A stretch of 64,000 bases of DNA from RGIG8775 sp045612185 (GTDB taxonomy: Bacteria > Bacillota > Clostridia > Oscillospirales > CAG-272): assembly GCA_045612185.1 (NCBI GenBank), contig JAZKYO010000030.1, positions 186,001 through 250,000 of the forward strand, written 5' to 3'. The position numbers were made by a program, and so were the translations under genes. Below, one piece after another: positions 50,095-57,372 of this stretch. Numbering within the stretch: position 1 is the first letter of the stretch; each line of letters starts with the position of its first letter. The notes beneath the pieces are model-generated. The model worked only from the letters and a program-made list of their open reading frames with translations, did not search any database and was not told where the DNA came from.

Positions 50095-52058
50095 CTGATT
50101 CTTTCGCCAAGAGGAGTTTCGGGATCAAGGAAAACCACTCTTACCTGTTCCTCACCCGAAGCAAGTATCATTCCGTTAGACTCGATTCCGCAAAGTGTAG
50201 CCGGTTTGAGGTTGACCACAAGAATTATCTTTTTGCCCACAAGCTGCTCGGGCTCATAGAATTTAGCTATACCCGAAACTACCTGTCTCTGCTCGTAACC
50301 GAGGTCTACCTGAAGCTTAAGGAGTTTCTTTGCCTTCGGTACTTTTTCGCAAGCGAGTATTTTAGCGCTGCGAAGCTCGACGTTCATAAAGTCCTCTATG
50401 CCTATAAGCGCACAGCCCTCAGGCTTTTCCTTCTGCTTTGCCTCAAGCTCAGCCGCCTTCTTTGCTGCCTCAATCTCGGCGGCAAACTCGGCAAGCTTTT
50501 TTTCTTCGTCAACTCTGGCAAAAAGAACCTTGGAGTCCTCAAGCACCGAGCCAACCTTTACGCCGTCAAAGCTCTTGCTGTCGGCAAGCTCCGTATATCC
50601 GTTATACTCACAGCCAAGCTCGCGCAAAATCTCTGCCGCACACTCGGGAATAAATGGCATAAGGAGTATTGCACCGCGACGAATAGTTTCAAGAAGGTTA
50701 TAAAGTACCGTTCCAAGTCTTTCTTTCTGACTTTCGTCCTTGGCAAGAGACCATGGAGTGGTCTCGTCTATATACTTGTTTGCGCGGCGAAGCATTGTGA
50801 AAATTGCATCAAGCGCGTCGGCAATGCGGTATTCGTCCATAAGCTTTACAACCTCATCGTAGGTTTCAAAGCATACGTTTTTCAGCTCGTCATCAAGCGC
50901 TTCGGGAGCTGTGGGGGCTTGAACAACCTTGTCAAAATACTTCTTCTGCATGTCAAGCGTACGCTTTACAAGGTTGCCGAGATTATTTACAAGGTCGGCG
51001 TTGAATCGAGTAATAACCGCCTCATAGGTTATAGAACCGTCGTTAGCGTAGGGCATTTCGGAAAGCGCGTAGTAACGGACACCGTCAACACCAAAATGGT
51101 CAGCAAGGCTATCAGCGTAGATAACGTTGCCTCTGGACTTGGACATTTTGTCAACGCCCGAGTTGAACCAAGGATGACCGAACACCTTTTTGGGAAGCGG
51201 CAGATCAAGCGCCATAAGGAATATAGGCCAGTAGATGGTATGGAAACGAAGAATATCCTTACCTATGATATGAACGTCTGCGGGCCAATACTTCTTGAAG
51301 TTTTCGCACTGCTCCTCATAGCTCTTGTCTGGATCGTATCCGATAGCGGTGATATAGTTTGTAAGCGCGTCAAGCCACACGTAAACCACGTGCTTTTCGT
51401 CAAAATCAACGGGAATACCCCACTTAAATGAGGTTCTGGACACGCAAAGGTCCTGAAGTCCGGCTTTAAGGAAGGTATTGACCATTTCGTTCTTTCTTGA
51501 CTCGGGCTGAATAAACTCGGGATTAGACTCGATATGGGCAATAAGACGGTCAACGTACTTGCTCATTTTGAAGAAGTACGCCTCCTCCTTGGCCTGATGA
51601 ACGGGTCTGCCGCAGTCGGGGCATTTTCCGTCTGTAACCTGAGACTCGGTAAAGAAAGACTCGCAGGGAGTGCAGTACCAGCCCTCATAGTAGTCCTTAT
51701 AGATATCTCCCTTGTCGAAAAAGCGCTTGAAAATCTTTTGAACAGCGCGCTCGTGATAGTCGTCTGTGGTGCGGATAAAGTAGTCGTAGGTAGTGTTCAT
51801 CTTATCCCAAACGCCCTTTATTTCACCAGCTACGTTATCAACGTACTGCTTGGGAGAAATTCCTGCCTCGTTAGCAAGCTCCTCTATCTTCTGACCGTGC
51901 TCATCCGTGCCCGTGCAAAGGTACACGTCGTAGCCCATGGCGCGCTTATATCTTGCGTAAGCGTCAGCCATAATAATTTCGTAAGTGTTTCCGAAGTGGG
52001 GCTTTTTTGACGCATAGGCAATAGCCGTAGTCATATAAAACTTATTTTTCTGTTCCAT
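50091..52058 (-). CDS. metG: Methionine--tRNA ligase
   Basis: MetRS charges both initiator and elongator tRNA-Met. The 655-residue product has the class I HIGH equivalent in YASKKPHFGNTYEII near residue 14, a zinc knuckle CTPCESFFTESQVTDGKCPDC near 128-148 and the KMSKS loop in VDKMSKSRGNVIYADS near 304. From about residue 550 there is a C-terminal tRNA-binding domain (EDFMNVELRSAKILACEKV to ILASGEEQVRVVFLDPETPLGERI), the dimeric form typical of Firmicutes. A lysine/alanine-rich linker (AAEIEAAKKAAELEAKQKEK) joins it. The ATG overlaps the stop codon of the membrane-protein gene upstream. Confidence 0.97.
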   Translation of the reverse strand: MEQKNKFYMTTAIAYASKKPHFGNTYEIIMADAYARYKRAMGYDVYLCTGTDEHGQKIEELANEAGISPKQYVDNVAGEIKGVWDKMNTTYDYFIRTTDDYHERAVQKIFKRFFDKGDIYKDYYEGWYCTPCESFFTESQVTDGKCPDCGRPVHQAKEEAYFFKMSKYVDRLIAHIESNPEFIQPESRKNEMVNTFLKAGLQDLCVSRTSFKWGIPVDFDEKHVVYVWLDALTNYITAIGYDPDKSYEEQCENFKKYWPADVHIIGKDILRFHTIYWPIFLMALDLPLPKKVFGHPWFNSGVDKMSKSRGNVIYADSLADHFGVDGVRYYALSEMPYANDGSITYEAVITRFNADLVNNLGNLVKRTLDMQKKYFDKVVQAPTAPEALDDELKNVCFETYDEVVKLMDEYRIADALDAIFTMLRRANKYIDETTPWSLAKDESQKERLGTVLYNLLETIRRGAILLMPFIPECAAEILRELGCEYNGYTELADSKSFDGVKVGSVLEDSKVLFARVDEEKKLAEFAAEIEAAKKAAELEAKQKEKPEGCALIGIEDFMNVELRSAKILACEKVPKAKKLLKLQVDLGYEQRQVVSGIAKFYEPEQLVGKKIILVVNLKPATLCGIESNGMILASGEEQVRVVFLDPETPLGERIR

Positions 52059-52828
52059 TATATATCAGTCCTTTCGGGTTTAATTTCGGATTTATTTTTC
52101 AATTCCTGCGCCATAGCGCCGTAGGTTAAAAGCGCCATTGGCACGGTGTGAATAACTGTAAGTATTCCAAGTGTCATAAGTGACAGCAAAAGCTTTAAAA
52201 GTGTTGAAAAAGCCAATGCGTACACGCTTTTATAGTTTCCCTTGCGTGCTTTGCTCGCCATTTTTGCCGCTTGGCTTACCGAAAGCCCTTCGTCTATACA
52301 GGCAAAGCCTACAAATCCAAAGGAATGTGCCGCAAAAATCAAAGCTAAAACCGCGGCGGGGGCAAGCAAAAGATTTATAATTTGAGTTGCCGATTCTGAA
52401 ATATCAATTACCGCCACGGGCGCAAAAATTACGACTACAAGCGGTAACATTCGCAAAAACAGTAAAAAGGAGAGCGCCAACGCCCGCACGTATTCCGCAC
52501 GAGAGGCAAAAACCTCAAATATATCGACTATTTCGGCATTTTCGCCGTCAAGCATTCGCACAGCCATCTTGAACGTGCCTATATACAGCGGAGCGGCAAG
52601 AAATAACAGAATCACCGTCATAACCGCGCTTGACACAAAGAAAGGCACGGTCAACGAAAACACGCCAAATGCTATAACAACCACGTCAGACAAAAGCCAC
52701 GCAAGCACGGTAACCACCGCGCAAATTATGCAGCACATAACAAGCTTCAATCGGTTTTCACCGAAATCGAGCGTGCTTTTCGCTGTTTCCGCAGCATAAT
52801 TCTTTATATTTTTATGATTTGAAGCCAC
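52058..52828 (-). CDS. Polytopic membrane protein of unknown function
   Basis: The 256-residue product has about six hydrophobic segments, including LVMCCIICAVVTVLAWLLSDVVVIAFGVF, MTVILLFLAAPLYIGTF, LLFLRMLPLVVVIFAPVAVI and LLLAPAAVLALIFAAHSFGFVGFACI. The pattern loosely recalls DUF975-like membrane proteins, in particular PLYIGTFKMAVRMLDGE and a second cytoplasmic SQAAKMASKARKGNYK segment, but I do not assign a family. The start is GTG 52828, preceded by GGAGGTG at six bases; a longer form extends into the promoter. The last base of its stop codon is the first of metG ATG, so it is the first gene of the operon with metG and tatD. Confidence 0.75.
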   Translation of the reverse strand: MASNHKNIKNYAAETAKSTLDFGENRLKLVMCCIICAVVTVLAWLLSDVVVIAFGVFSLTVPFFVSSAVMTVILLFLAAPLYIGTFKMAVRMLDGENAEIVDIFEVFASRAEYVRALALSFLLFLRMLPLVVVIFAPVAVIDISESATQIINLLLAPAAVLALIFAAHSFGFVGFACIDEGLSVSQAAKMASKARKGNYKSVYALAFSTLLKLLLSLMTLGILTVIHTVPMALLTYGAMAQELKNKSEIKPERTDI

Positions 52829-52860
52829 GAAAGCACCTCCAAGCACAGTTATACCTATAT

Positions 52861-52889
52861 AGTATAACACATTTAAAAAACTTTTTCAA
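52861..52889 (-). promoter_or_regulatory. Promoter of the membrane protein-metG-tatD operon
   Basis: TTGAAA (52889-52884), 17 bases, TATACT (52866-52861) with TGT before the -10. The leader is about 30 bases, so there is no T-box or S-box for metG. Confidence 0.78.
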
Positions 52890-52966
52890 GTATTTAGCAA
52901 AAGTTTAAACCGATTCTTTTTGGGTAAGACTAATGACAGCAAGAAACAAAAAAGGATGTGTGTTGA

Positions 52967-53386
52967 TTGAACAGTACCGTTACAGTAAAAAAGACTCCTA
53001 TATTTAAAAAGCTGTTGCTTTTCACTGTCGGAGCTTTCGGTTATTATTTTATTGAGGTTGTTTTCAGAGGGTACTCTCATTGGAGTATGGGGCTTTGTGG
53101 CGGAATTTGTCTTTTGGGAATATACGCAATAAACAGCCGCCACGCTTCACTGCCCTGCACGTTCAGGGCGCTTATGTGCGCCGCGTTTATTACTTTTGTG
53201 GAGTTTGTGGCAGGGTGTCTTTTGAATTTATGGCTGGGGCTTGGTATATGGGATTACTCAAAGCTCCCGTACAACATTTTGGGACAGATTTCATTGCTTT
53301 TCTTCTGCGTGTGGTTTTATTTAAGCTTTTTGATATGCGTTATCATCACATTTTTGGAGAAAACATGGAAAAACAGAAAGATTTAG
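52967..53386 (+). CDS. CmpB-like (putative ABC-transporter type IV) membrane protein
   Basis: The 139-residue product has four hydrophobic segments and the conserved core of the family labelled putative ABC transporter type IV (CmpB-like): YFIEVVFRGYSHWSMGLCGGICLLGIYAIN, then ITFVEFVAGCLLNLWLGLGIWDYSKLPYNILGQISLLFF. No ATPase is nearby, and the family label may not reflect true function. The start is TTG 52967 with AAAGGA ten bases before; GTG and ATG codons nearby are out of frame or lead to a stop. I found no convincing promoter in the upstream gap. It ends at a strong terminator shared with nrnA. Confidence 0.78.
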   Translation: MNSTVTVKKTPIFKKLLLFTVGAFGYYFIEVVFRGYSHWSMGLCGGICLLGIYAINSRHASLPCTFRALMCAAFITFVEFVAGCLLNLWLGLGIWDYSKLPYNILGQISLLFFCVWFYLSFLICVIITFLEKTWKNRKI

Positions 53387-53399
53387 TTACCGCGACACA

Positions 53400-53433
53400 A
53401 AAAGGCTGTCTCTCTTTAAAGACAGCCTTTTTT
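53400..53433. terminator. Bidirectional terminator between the CmpB-like gene and nrnA
   Basis: AAAGGCTGTCT and AGACAGCCTTT form an 11-base stem with an eight-base loop, flanked by A and T runs. Confidence 0.85.
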
Positions 53434-54437
53434 CAAAAGAGTTGCTTTTCAATTTCCGTAACCACAAGGTCGGCTACATGCTCTATACAATCCGCAACAA
53501 CTGTGCAACCTGCGGCGCGGACGTGTCCGCCGCCTCCAAAATAGGCGCAAACCACCGAAACGTCGACCGCATTTGAGGAGCGAGTTGACACTCTGAAGGT
53601 CTTTTCGGGCCCCGGCTGTCTTATAGCCACCGCCACGTCAACCCCCTCCACCGAGCGCGCTACGTCGATAAGAGTTTCAAGATGCTCGTCAAGCACACCA
53701 AGCTTCTGTTTCATTTGATATGTAAAAAACACCACGGCTATCTTTCCGTTATGAAACATCTTTATGGTGTCAAAGCCCGCTTTTTCAACAGCAAGAACTT
53801 CCATTGATTTAGAATCGAAAAGCAGGCGGTTTATCTGTGCGGTATCTATTCCCGAATTAAGAAGCTCCGCCGAACAGATATGCGTTTTGGGCGTTACGTT
53901 TGAATACTTAAAGCATCCCGTATCCGAGCTTATAGCCGCGTAAAGGCAAAAATCCATTTTTTCGGGGATACTATCTATAACTCCGCGACTAAGAAGCTCT
54001 CTTGAAATATCAAATATTATCTCTCCCGCCGCCGCTGAAGTTGGAGAAACGTAATAATCTGCGTAAGGCTCGCCCTTGGCGTGGTGGTCTATCATAAAAT
54101 CAATCTTGTCGCCAAAGCTTTCCTGCAGCTCGCCAAGCTGAGCAATTGAAGCAGTGTCAACCGAAATTATTCTTTCGGCATTGAAATCCTCGGGAACAGA
54201 GCACAGCAAGGAGCTTGCCTGTATTCCTTCACTCAAAAATGCAAGTCTTTGGGGAATTTCGTTAGCGCAAACGCACCAAGTACGGCTCCCCGCTGCCTCA
54301 AGAAGCAGCTTCATTGCCAACGCCGAGCCCACCGCATCACCGTCAGGTCTGACGTGAAATAGCACAAGTGTATTTTTCTTTTCGGTCAATTTGTCACAAA
54401 CTTCCGAAAAGCTCAATTTCATAAAATTTTTACTCAT
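53433..54437 (-). CDS. nrnA: Bifunctional oligoribonuclease/PAP phosphatase (DHH family)
   Basis: NrnA degrades short RNA oligomers and converts 3'-phosphoadenosine 5'-phosphate to AMP. The 334-residue product has the DHH-family motifs HVRPDGDAVGSALAM near 28-42, IISVDTASIAQLG near 90, the DHH triad in DFMIDHHAKGEPYADY near 113, SSDTGCFKYSN near 170, and the C-terminal DHHA1 motif FGGGGHVRAAGC near 305. It is 38 bases downstream of rbfA on the same strand, the common rbfA-nrnA pairing, here without infB and truB. ATG 54437 is preceded by GGAGAAAGG. Confidence 0.94.
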   Translation of the reverse strand: MSKNFMKLSFSEVCDKLTEKKNTLVLFHVRPDGDAVGSALAMKLLLEAAGSRTWCVCANEIPQRLAFLSEGIQASSLLCSVPEDFNAERIISVDTASIAQLGELQESFGDKIDFMIDHHAKGEPYADYYVSPTSAAAGEIIFDISRELLSRGVIDSIPEKMDFCLYAAISSDTGCFKYSNVTPKTHICSAELLNSGIDTAQINRLLFDSKSMEVLAVEKAGFDTIKMFHNGKIAVVFFTYQMKQKLGVLDEHLETLIDVARSVEGVDVAVAIRQPGPEKTFRVSTRSSNAVDVSVVCAYFGGGGHVRAAGCTVVADCIEHVADLVVTEIEKQLF

Positions 54438-54475
54438 TGCCTTTCTCCTTTTCGGTATTATTAAGAAAGGCTGTA

Positions 54476-54868
54476 TCAGTCTTCGTCGGCTTCGACGGTT
54501 TCGTCTTCCGAATCCTCGTCAAAATCGTCTGAAAACTCTATCGAGTTAAGAATGCTCGCAATGTGCGCGCCGCGCTCGATAGACTCGTCAATATAAAAGC
54601 TGAATTCGGGAGTTATGCGAAGGTTGAGAGACTGAGCGATTCGCTTTCTGATAAAGCCTTGAGCCGACTTTAAGCCCTGACCCACTTCCTTTTTATCGCC
54701 GCCGATAGCCGAGTAATAAACCTTTGCGTATTTAAGGTCGGGAGTTACCTCCACCGCGGTAATGCAAACCATTGCTCCGCTTACTCTTGGATCTTTAATT
54801 TCTCTCACTATTTGCGCAAGTTCCTTTTGAACCTCGTCATTTATTCTTCCGCGTCTGTATTTTGCCAT
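54476..54868 (-). CDS. rbfA: Ribosome-binding factor A with acidic C-terminal tail
   Basis: RbfA binds the pre-30S subunit and promotes maturation of the 5' end of 16S rRNA. The 130-residue product has the KH-like fold: RGRINDEVQKELAQIVREIKDPRVSGAMVCITAVEVTPDLKYAKVYYS, then KSAQGFIRKRIAQSLNLRITPEFSFYIDESIERG. The last 20 or so residues are unusually acidic (DDFDEDSEDETVEADED), an extension beyond the conserved domain. It has its own promoter rather than lying behind infB, which is not in the window. nrnA follows. Confidence 0.95.
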   Translation of the reverse strand: MAKYRRGRINDEVQKELAQIVREIKDPRVSGAMVCITAVEVTPDLKYAKVYYSAIGGDKKEVGQGLKSAQGFIRKRIAQSLNLRITPEFSFYIDESIERGAHIASILNSIEFSDDFDEDSEDETVEADED

Positions 54869-54907
54869 ATATACCCTTTCGTTTTTTGTAGATAAAATTC
54901 ACATTAT

Positions 54908-54936
54908 AGTATATCACAAATATTATCTTTTTTCAA
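54908..54936 (-). promoter_or_regulatory. rbfA: Promoter of rbfA-nrnA
   Basis: TTGAAA (54936-54931), 17 bases, TATACT (54913-54908) with TGA before the -10. Confidence 0.8.
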
Positions 54937-54955
54937 GGGATATTGTAAAAAAACT

Positions 54956-54984
54956 AAAAAAGAACGGCAAAGCCGTTCTTTTTT
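54956..54984 (-). terminator. Terminator of the surface-protein locus
   Basis: AAAAAAGAACGGC and GCCGTTCTTTTTT form a 13-base stem with an AAA loop. The outer stem overlaps the last stop codon of the surface locus; the next unit on this strand is rbfA. Confidence 0.88.
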
Positions 54985-55480
54985 ATTCAACTCTTAAAAT
55001 AAGCTCACCGGAGGTCGTGCCCATACTGTAATAGGTTTCTTTCTCGTATGAAAGGACCTTGGCAAATATACTTGTGGTTTTTGTGGGAACTAACGAAATA
55101 GCCACTGATTCCACGTATTCGCCGGGCTTTACAAGCCCCGACTCGCCTATCATTTTCCCGTCGCTGTCGTAAAGTCTGACAAGGGTATTGACGGTATTGT
55201 TTGCGTCAGACGCAAAGAACACCTGCGCTCCTCCGTCTTTATAAAGCGGAGCGAGAGCAAGAGAGATAACAAAGCTGTCGTTCACCTTAACGTCAGAGTA
55301 CTGAGCGGAGGAATCCGTTTCCGCGGGGAATCCCACTATTGCTGTAGGGTCGTCGGCAGGAGGAACAAATTTTCCTATTTGCGAATCGTCCTTTGACAGA
55401 AAGACCGCTACCGTGGCGCCGATTACCGCCAAAAGCAGGATTCCCACTATTACGGTTATTATAGTTTGCTGTTTATCCAT
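54983..55480 (-). CDS. Membrane-anchored extracellular protein, paralogue of the 372-residue neighbour
   Basis: The 165-residue product has one N-terminal membrane segment (TIITVIVGILLLAVIGATVAVFL, residues about 5-27), then an extracellular beta-rich domain. The domain resembles the end of the 372-residue protein upstream: GGAQVFFASDANNTVNTLVRLYDSDGKMIGESGLVKPGEYVESVAISL here lines up with GGNAKIYFKNPAKSSHDLVIELYVLDGE..LAKSGRIPAGYGITHIDL there. I know no named family. It is the last gene of the surface locus. The start at ATG 55480 has only a weak ribosome site; an in-frame ATG at 55567 has a strong GGAGG but both are locked in a stable hairpin, so the true start is uncertain. Confidence 0.65.
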   Translation of the reverse strand: MDKQQTIITVIVGILLLAVIGATVAVFLSKDDSQIGKFVPPADDPTAIVGFPAETDSSAQYSDVKVNDSFVISLALAPLYKDGGAQVFFASDANNTVNTLVRLYDSDGKMIGESGLVKPGEYVESVAISLVPTKTTSIFAKVLSYEKETYYSMGTTSGELILRVE

Positions 55481-55502
55481 GTGTTTCTCACATTTCCTTT
55501 TC

Positions 55503-55581
55503 AAGCCATATTCAAAGGTCGGCATGCCAATATGGCTTGCAAACTCTTGGTTGGGTTGCGGAGGCATTAAGCCTCCGCAAC
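55503..55581 (-). other. Two strong hairpins between surface genes
   Basis: GTTGCGGAGGC/GCCTCCGCAAC (55581-55571 with 55565-55555, loop TTAAT on the minus strand) and AAGCCATATT/AATATGGCTT (55538-55529 with 55512-55503) are perfect stems of 11 and 10 bases. Neither has a T-run on the minus strand. They could protect the 3' end of the upstream message, or hide the ribosome site and ATG at 55567. A mobile palindromic repeat is another option. Confidence 0.6.
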
Positions 55582-55612
55582 GATTTTAACTAGTTTTTCA
55601 GCGTTATTATGA

Positions 55613-56164
55613 TTAGGGAGCAGCTGTAATAGTAACAGTTGCGTTAACAGTAATCAAATCCGCAGTAGGAGCACCAGCTGCTTGAATTACAAAAGAATTG
55701 GAATCCGCACCAGCTACGTCACCAAGCGCTACAACAGATGCATCCTCAAGTGTAAACTCTGTGGTATTAGCAGTAAATGTTACGCCATCCTGATCAGCAG
55801 GCTTAGTCAATGTTGCAAGTATCTCATCATTAGAGTGGTTAGTAACAATAACCTCTACCTTACCTTCATTGGACCAAGAATAAGATGTTTCACCATTTTT
55901 CCAAGTGTGGGTTGCAGCATCCCAAGTCGCACCGGAGATGGTCTTAATTACTGTAATAGCTGTGTTTTTCCACTCAACATCAACACTGTATACAGGATCA
56001 TACTCTGTATAAACAGTGTTAGTGGTAATTGTAATTTCGCCGGTAGATATGTTGCTACCTGCGGTTACACTTTCAACTTTGTCTGTCTTGTCAGCAGCCA
56101 ACGCAGTAACTGCAAGTGTTGCAACCATAGCAACTACGAGAACGAGTGTCAAAATTTTCTTCAT
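55613..56164 (-). CDS. Small secreted protein sharing a domain with the giant surface protein
   Basis: The 183-residue product has a signal peptide (MKKILTLVLVVAMVATLAVTALA, cleavage before ADKTDK) and no anchor. The mature part contains PVYSVDVEWKNTAITV, then ATWDAATHTW and VEVIVTNHSN. The same pattern, PLISVDIQWGDLNFSF, then IWQPETHTY and NVVTVTNNGS, forms the last 140 residues of the 1,903-residue protein. This suggests that the two interact or assemble together, much like a minor and major subunit; this is inference. A GCCGC/GCGGC hairpin in the 75 bases upstream weakly separates it from the 372-residue gene, and strong hairpins follow it, which would favour high expression of this gene. 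Confidence 0.75.
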   Translation of the reverse strand: MKKILTLVLVVAMVATLAVTALAADKTDKVESVTAGSNISTGEITITTNTVYTEYDPVYSVDVEWKNTAITVIKTISGATWDAATHTWKNGETSYSWSNEGKVEVIVTNHSNDEILATLTKPADQDGVTFTANTTEFTLEDASVVALGDVAGADSNSFVIQAAGAPTADLITVNATVTITAAP

Positions 56165-56239
56165 GATTTTCTTTCCTTTCTAAATTGTTTGTAGAATTAT
56201 TTATTATCAGCCGCCTGCCTTTGTCAAGCGGCAAATAAT

Positions 56240-57358
56240 TTAACCAAGACGCCTTATCGCCACACCCGTGATTTCGGGAGTAACGCTGGCTTTTTCCCCT
56301 GTAATGGGGTCGTAAAGAGAAACTCTGTACGTTCCCGAATACAAGCCCGGAGCAATATCGTACATTAAGTCGATATGTGTTATTCCGTATCCTGCGGGGA
56401 TTCTTCCCGATTTAGCGAGAAGCTTTATTTCCTCTCCGTCAAGCACGTAAAGCTCAATAACCAAATCGTGGCTTGATTTTGCGGGATTTTTAAAGTATAT
56501 TTTAGCATTTCCGCCCAATGGGTCAACGTCCGCGTTAAGTGAATATACAAGCGACACGCTTCCGCTGCCGTTTTCACGCGGATTAGTTTCGGGTGGGTCG
56601 GTTTCGGGTGGATCTGTATCGGGGTGCGAGGGTCTATGAGGTTTATCTGTTTCCTTCTCTCCCGTTGTATCTTCGGGGGATTCGGTATCCTCGGGATCAG
56701 TAGTATCTTCGGGATACTTTGTATCCTCGGGGTTTTTGGTATCGTCGGGATCTGACGGATCTATATCGCTTCCGCCCTGAGTGGTGTCGTCACCTTCCGA
56801 GCCTTGTGGGTCTCTCGGATCAGTTTCGGGAGGCTCAATATCAGCTCCACCGTGATCTGTCGTGTCCTCTACCTTTTCGATATTAGGATCAACGGGGGGG
56901 AGTGGGTGATCGGGATTAACCACAACACCGCCTCCGCCTTCGCTTACCTGAGTTACCATGAGTATAAGACAAACCAATATTGCCGCCGCCATCGACGAAA
57001 TTACGGCGATAAACGGAACTCTGCTTTCGTGTATTGCGATAAAAAGCTCATCGCCTACACAAATATATCCCTGATGTTTATTAAGGATTTTATTGCTCGT
57101 GCCCGCCGCAAAAACGTTAAAATGCTCGCCTGCTATATCGATTTTACCGACACGGATTTGGTCAAGTCTCTCCTTTTGCTTTGGTGTCAGCTCATCATCG
57201 GGCTTGGAGGCAGAGGTGCCCGCTTCAGCTACTACAGAATAGTTGCCTTCAGGAAAAAGTTCGTTCAGCTTTTTCTTTGAATAACACGCTACGTTTTGTG
57301 TTCCTATCTTGATTACTTTATCGTAATCACTTTTAGAAATATGGCTGTATCTTTTCAC
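56240..57358 (-). CDS. Bitopic membrane protein with PEDT-rich linker and extracellular beta domain
   Basis: The 372-residue product has a cytoplasmic N-terminal region of about 113 residues, one membrane segment (FIAVISSMAAAILVCLILMVTQV, about 115-137), a long proline/acidic/threonine-rich linker (about 145-270) with repeats such as PEDT in DTKNPEDTKYPEDTTDPEDTESPEDTT, and a C-terminal extracellular domain of about 100 residues related to the 165-residue protein. The cytoplasmic part has no family I recognise. The linker could span the cell wall and display the C-terminal domain. It begins 14 bases after the giant protein gene ends, so the two are almost certainly co-expressed; it could anchor the secreted giant protein. 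Confidence 0.7.
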   Translation of the reverse strand: MKRYSHISKSDYDKVIKIGTQNVACYSKKKLNELFPEGNYSVVAEAGTSASKPDDELTPKQKERLDQIRVGKIDIAGEHFNVFAAGTSNKILNKHQGYICVGDELFIAIHESRVPFIAVISSMAAAILVCLILMVTQVSEGGGGVVVNPDHPLPPVDPNIEKVEDTTDHGGADIEPPETDPRDPQGSEGDDTTQGGSDIDPSDPDDTKNPEDTKYPEDTTDPEDTESPEDTTGEKETDKPHRPSHPDTDPPETDPPETNPRENGSGSVSLVYSLNADVDPLGGNAKIYFKNPAKSSHDLVIELYVLDGEEIKLLAKSGRIPAGYGITHIDLMYDIAPGLYSGTYRVSLYDPITGEKASVTPEITGVAIRRLG

Positions 57359-57372
57359 TTCTGAACACCTCC

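Noticed and set aside
50073..51431. 452-codon plus-strand open frame
   Set aside because: Antisense to metG; no recognisable domain.
52058..52870. Longer start for the membrane protein before metG
   Set aside because: The extra residues would overlap the promoter -10 region; GTG 52828 has an ideal ribosome site.
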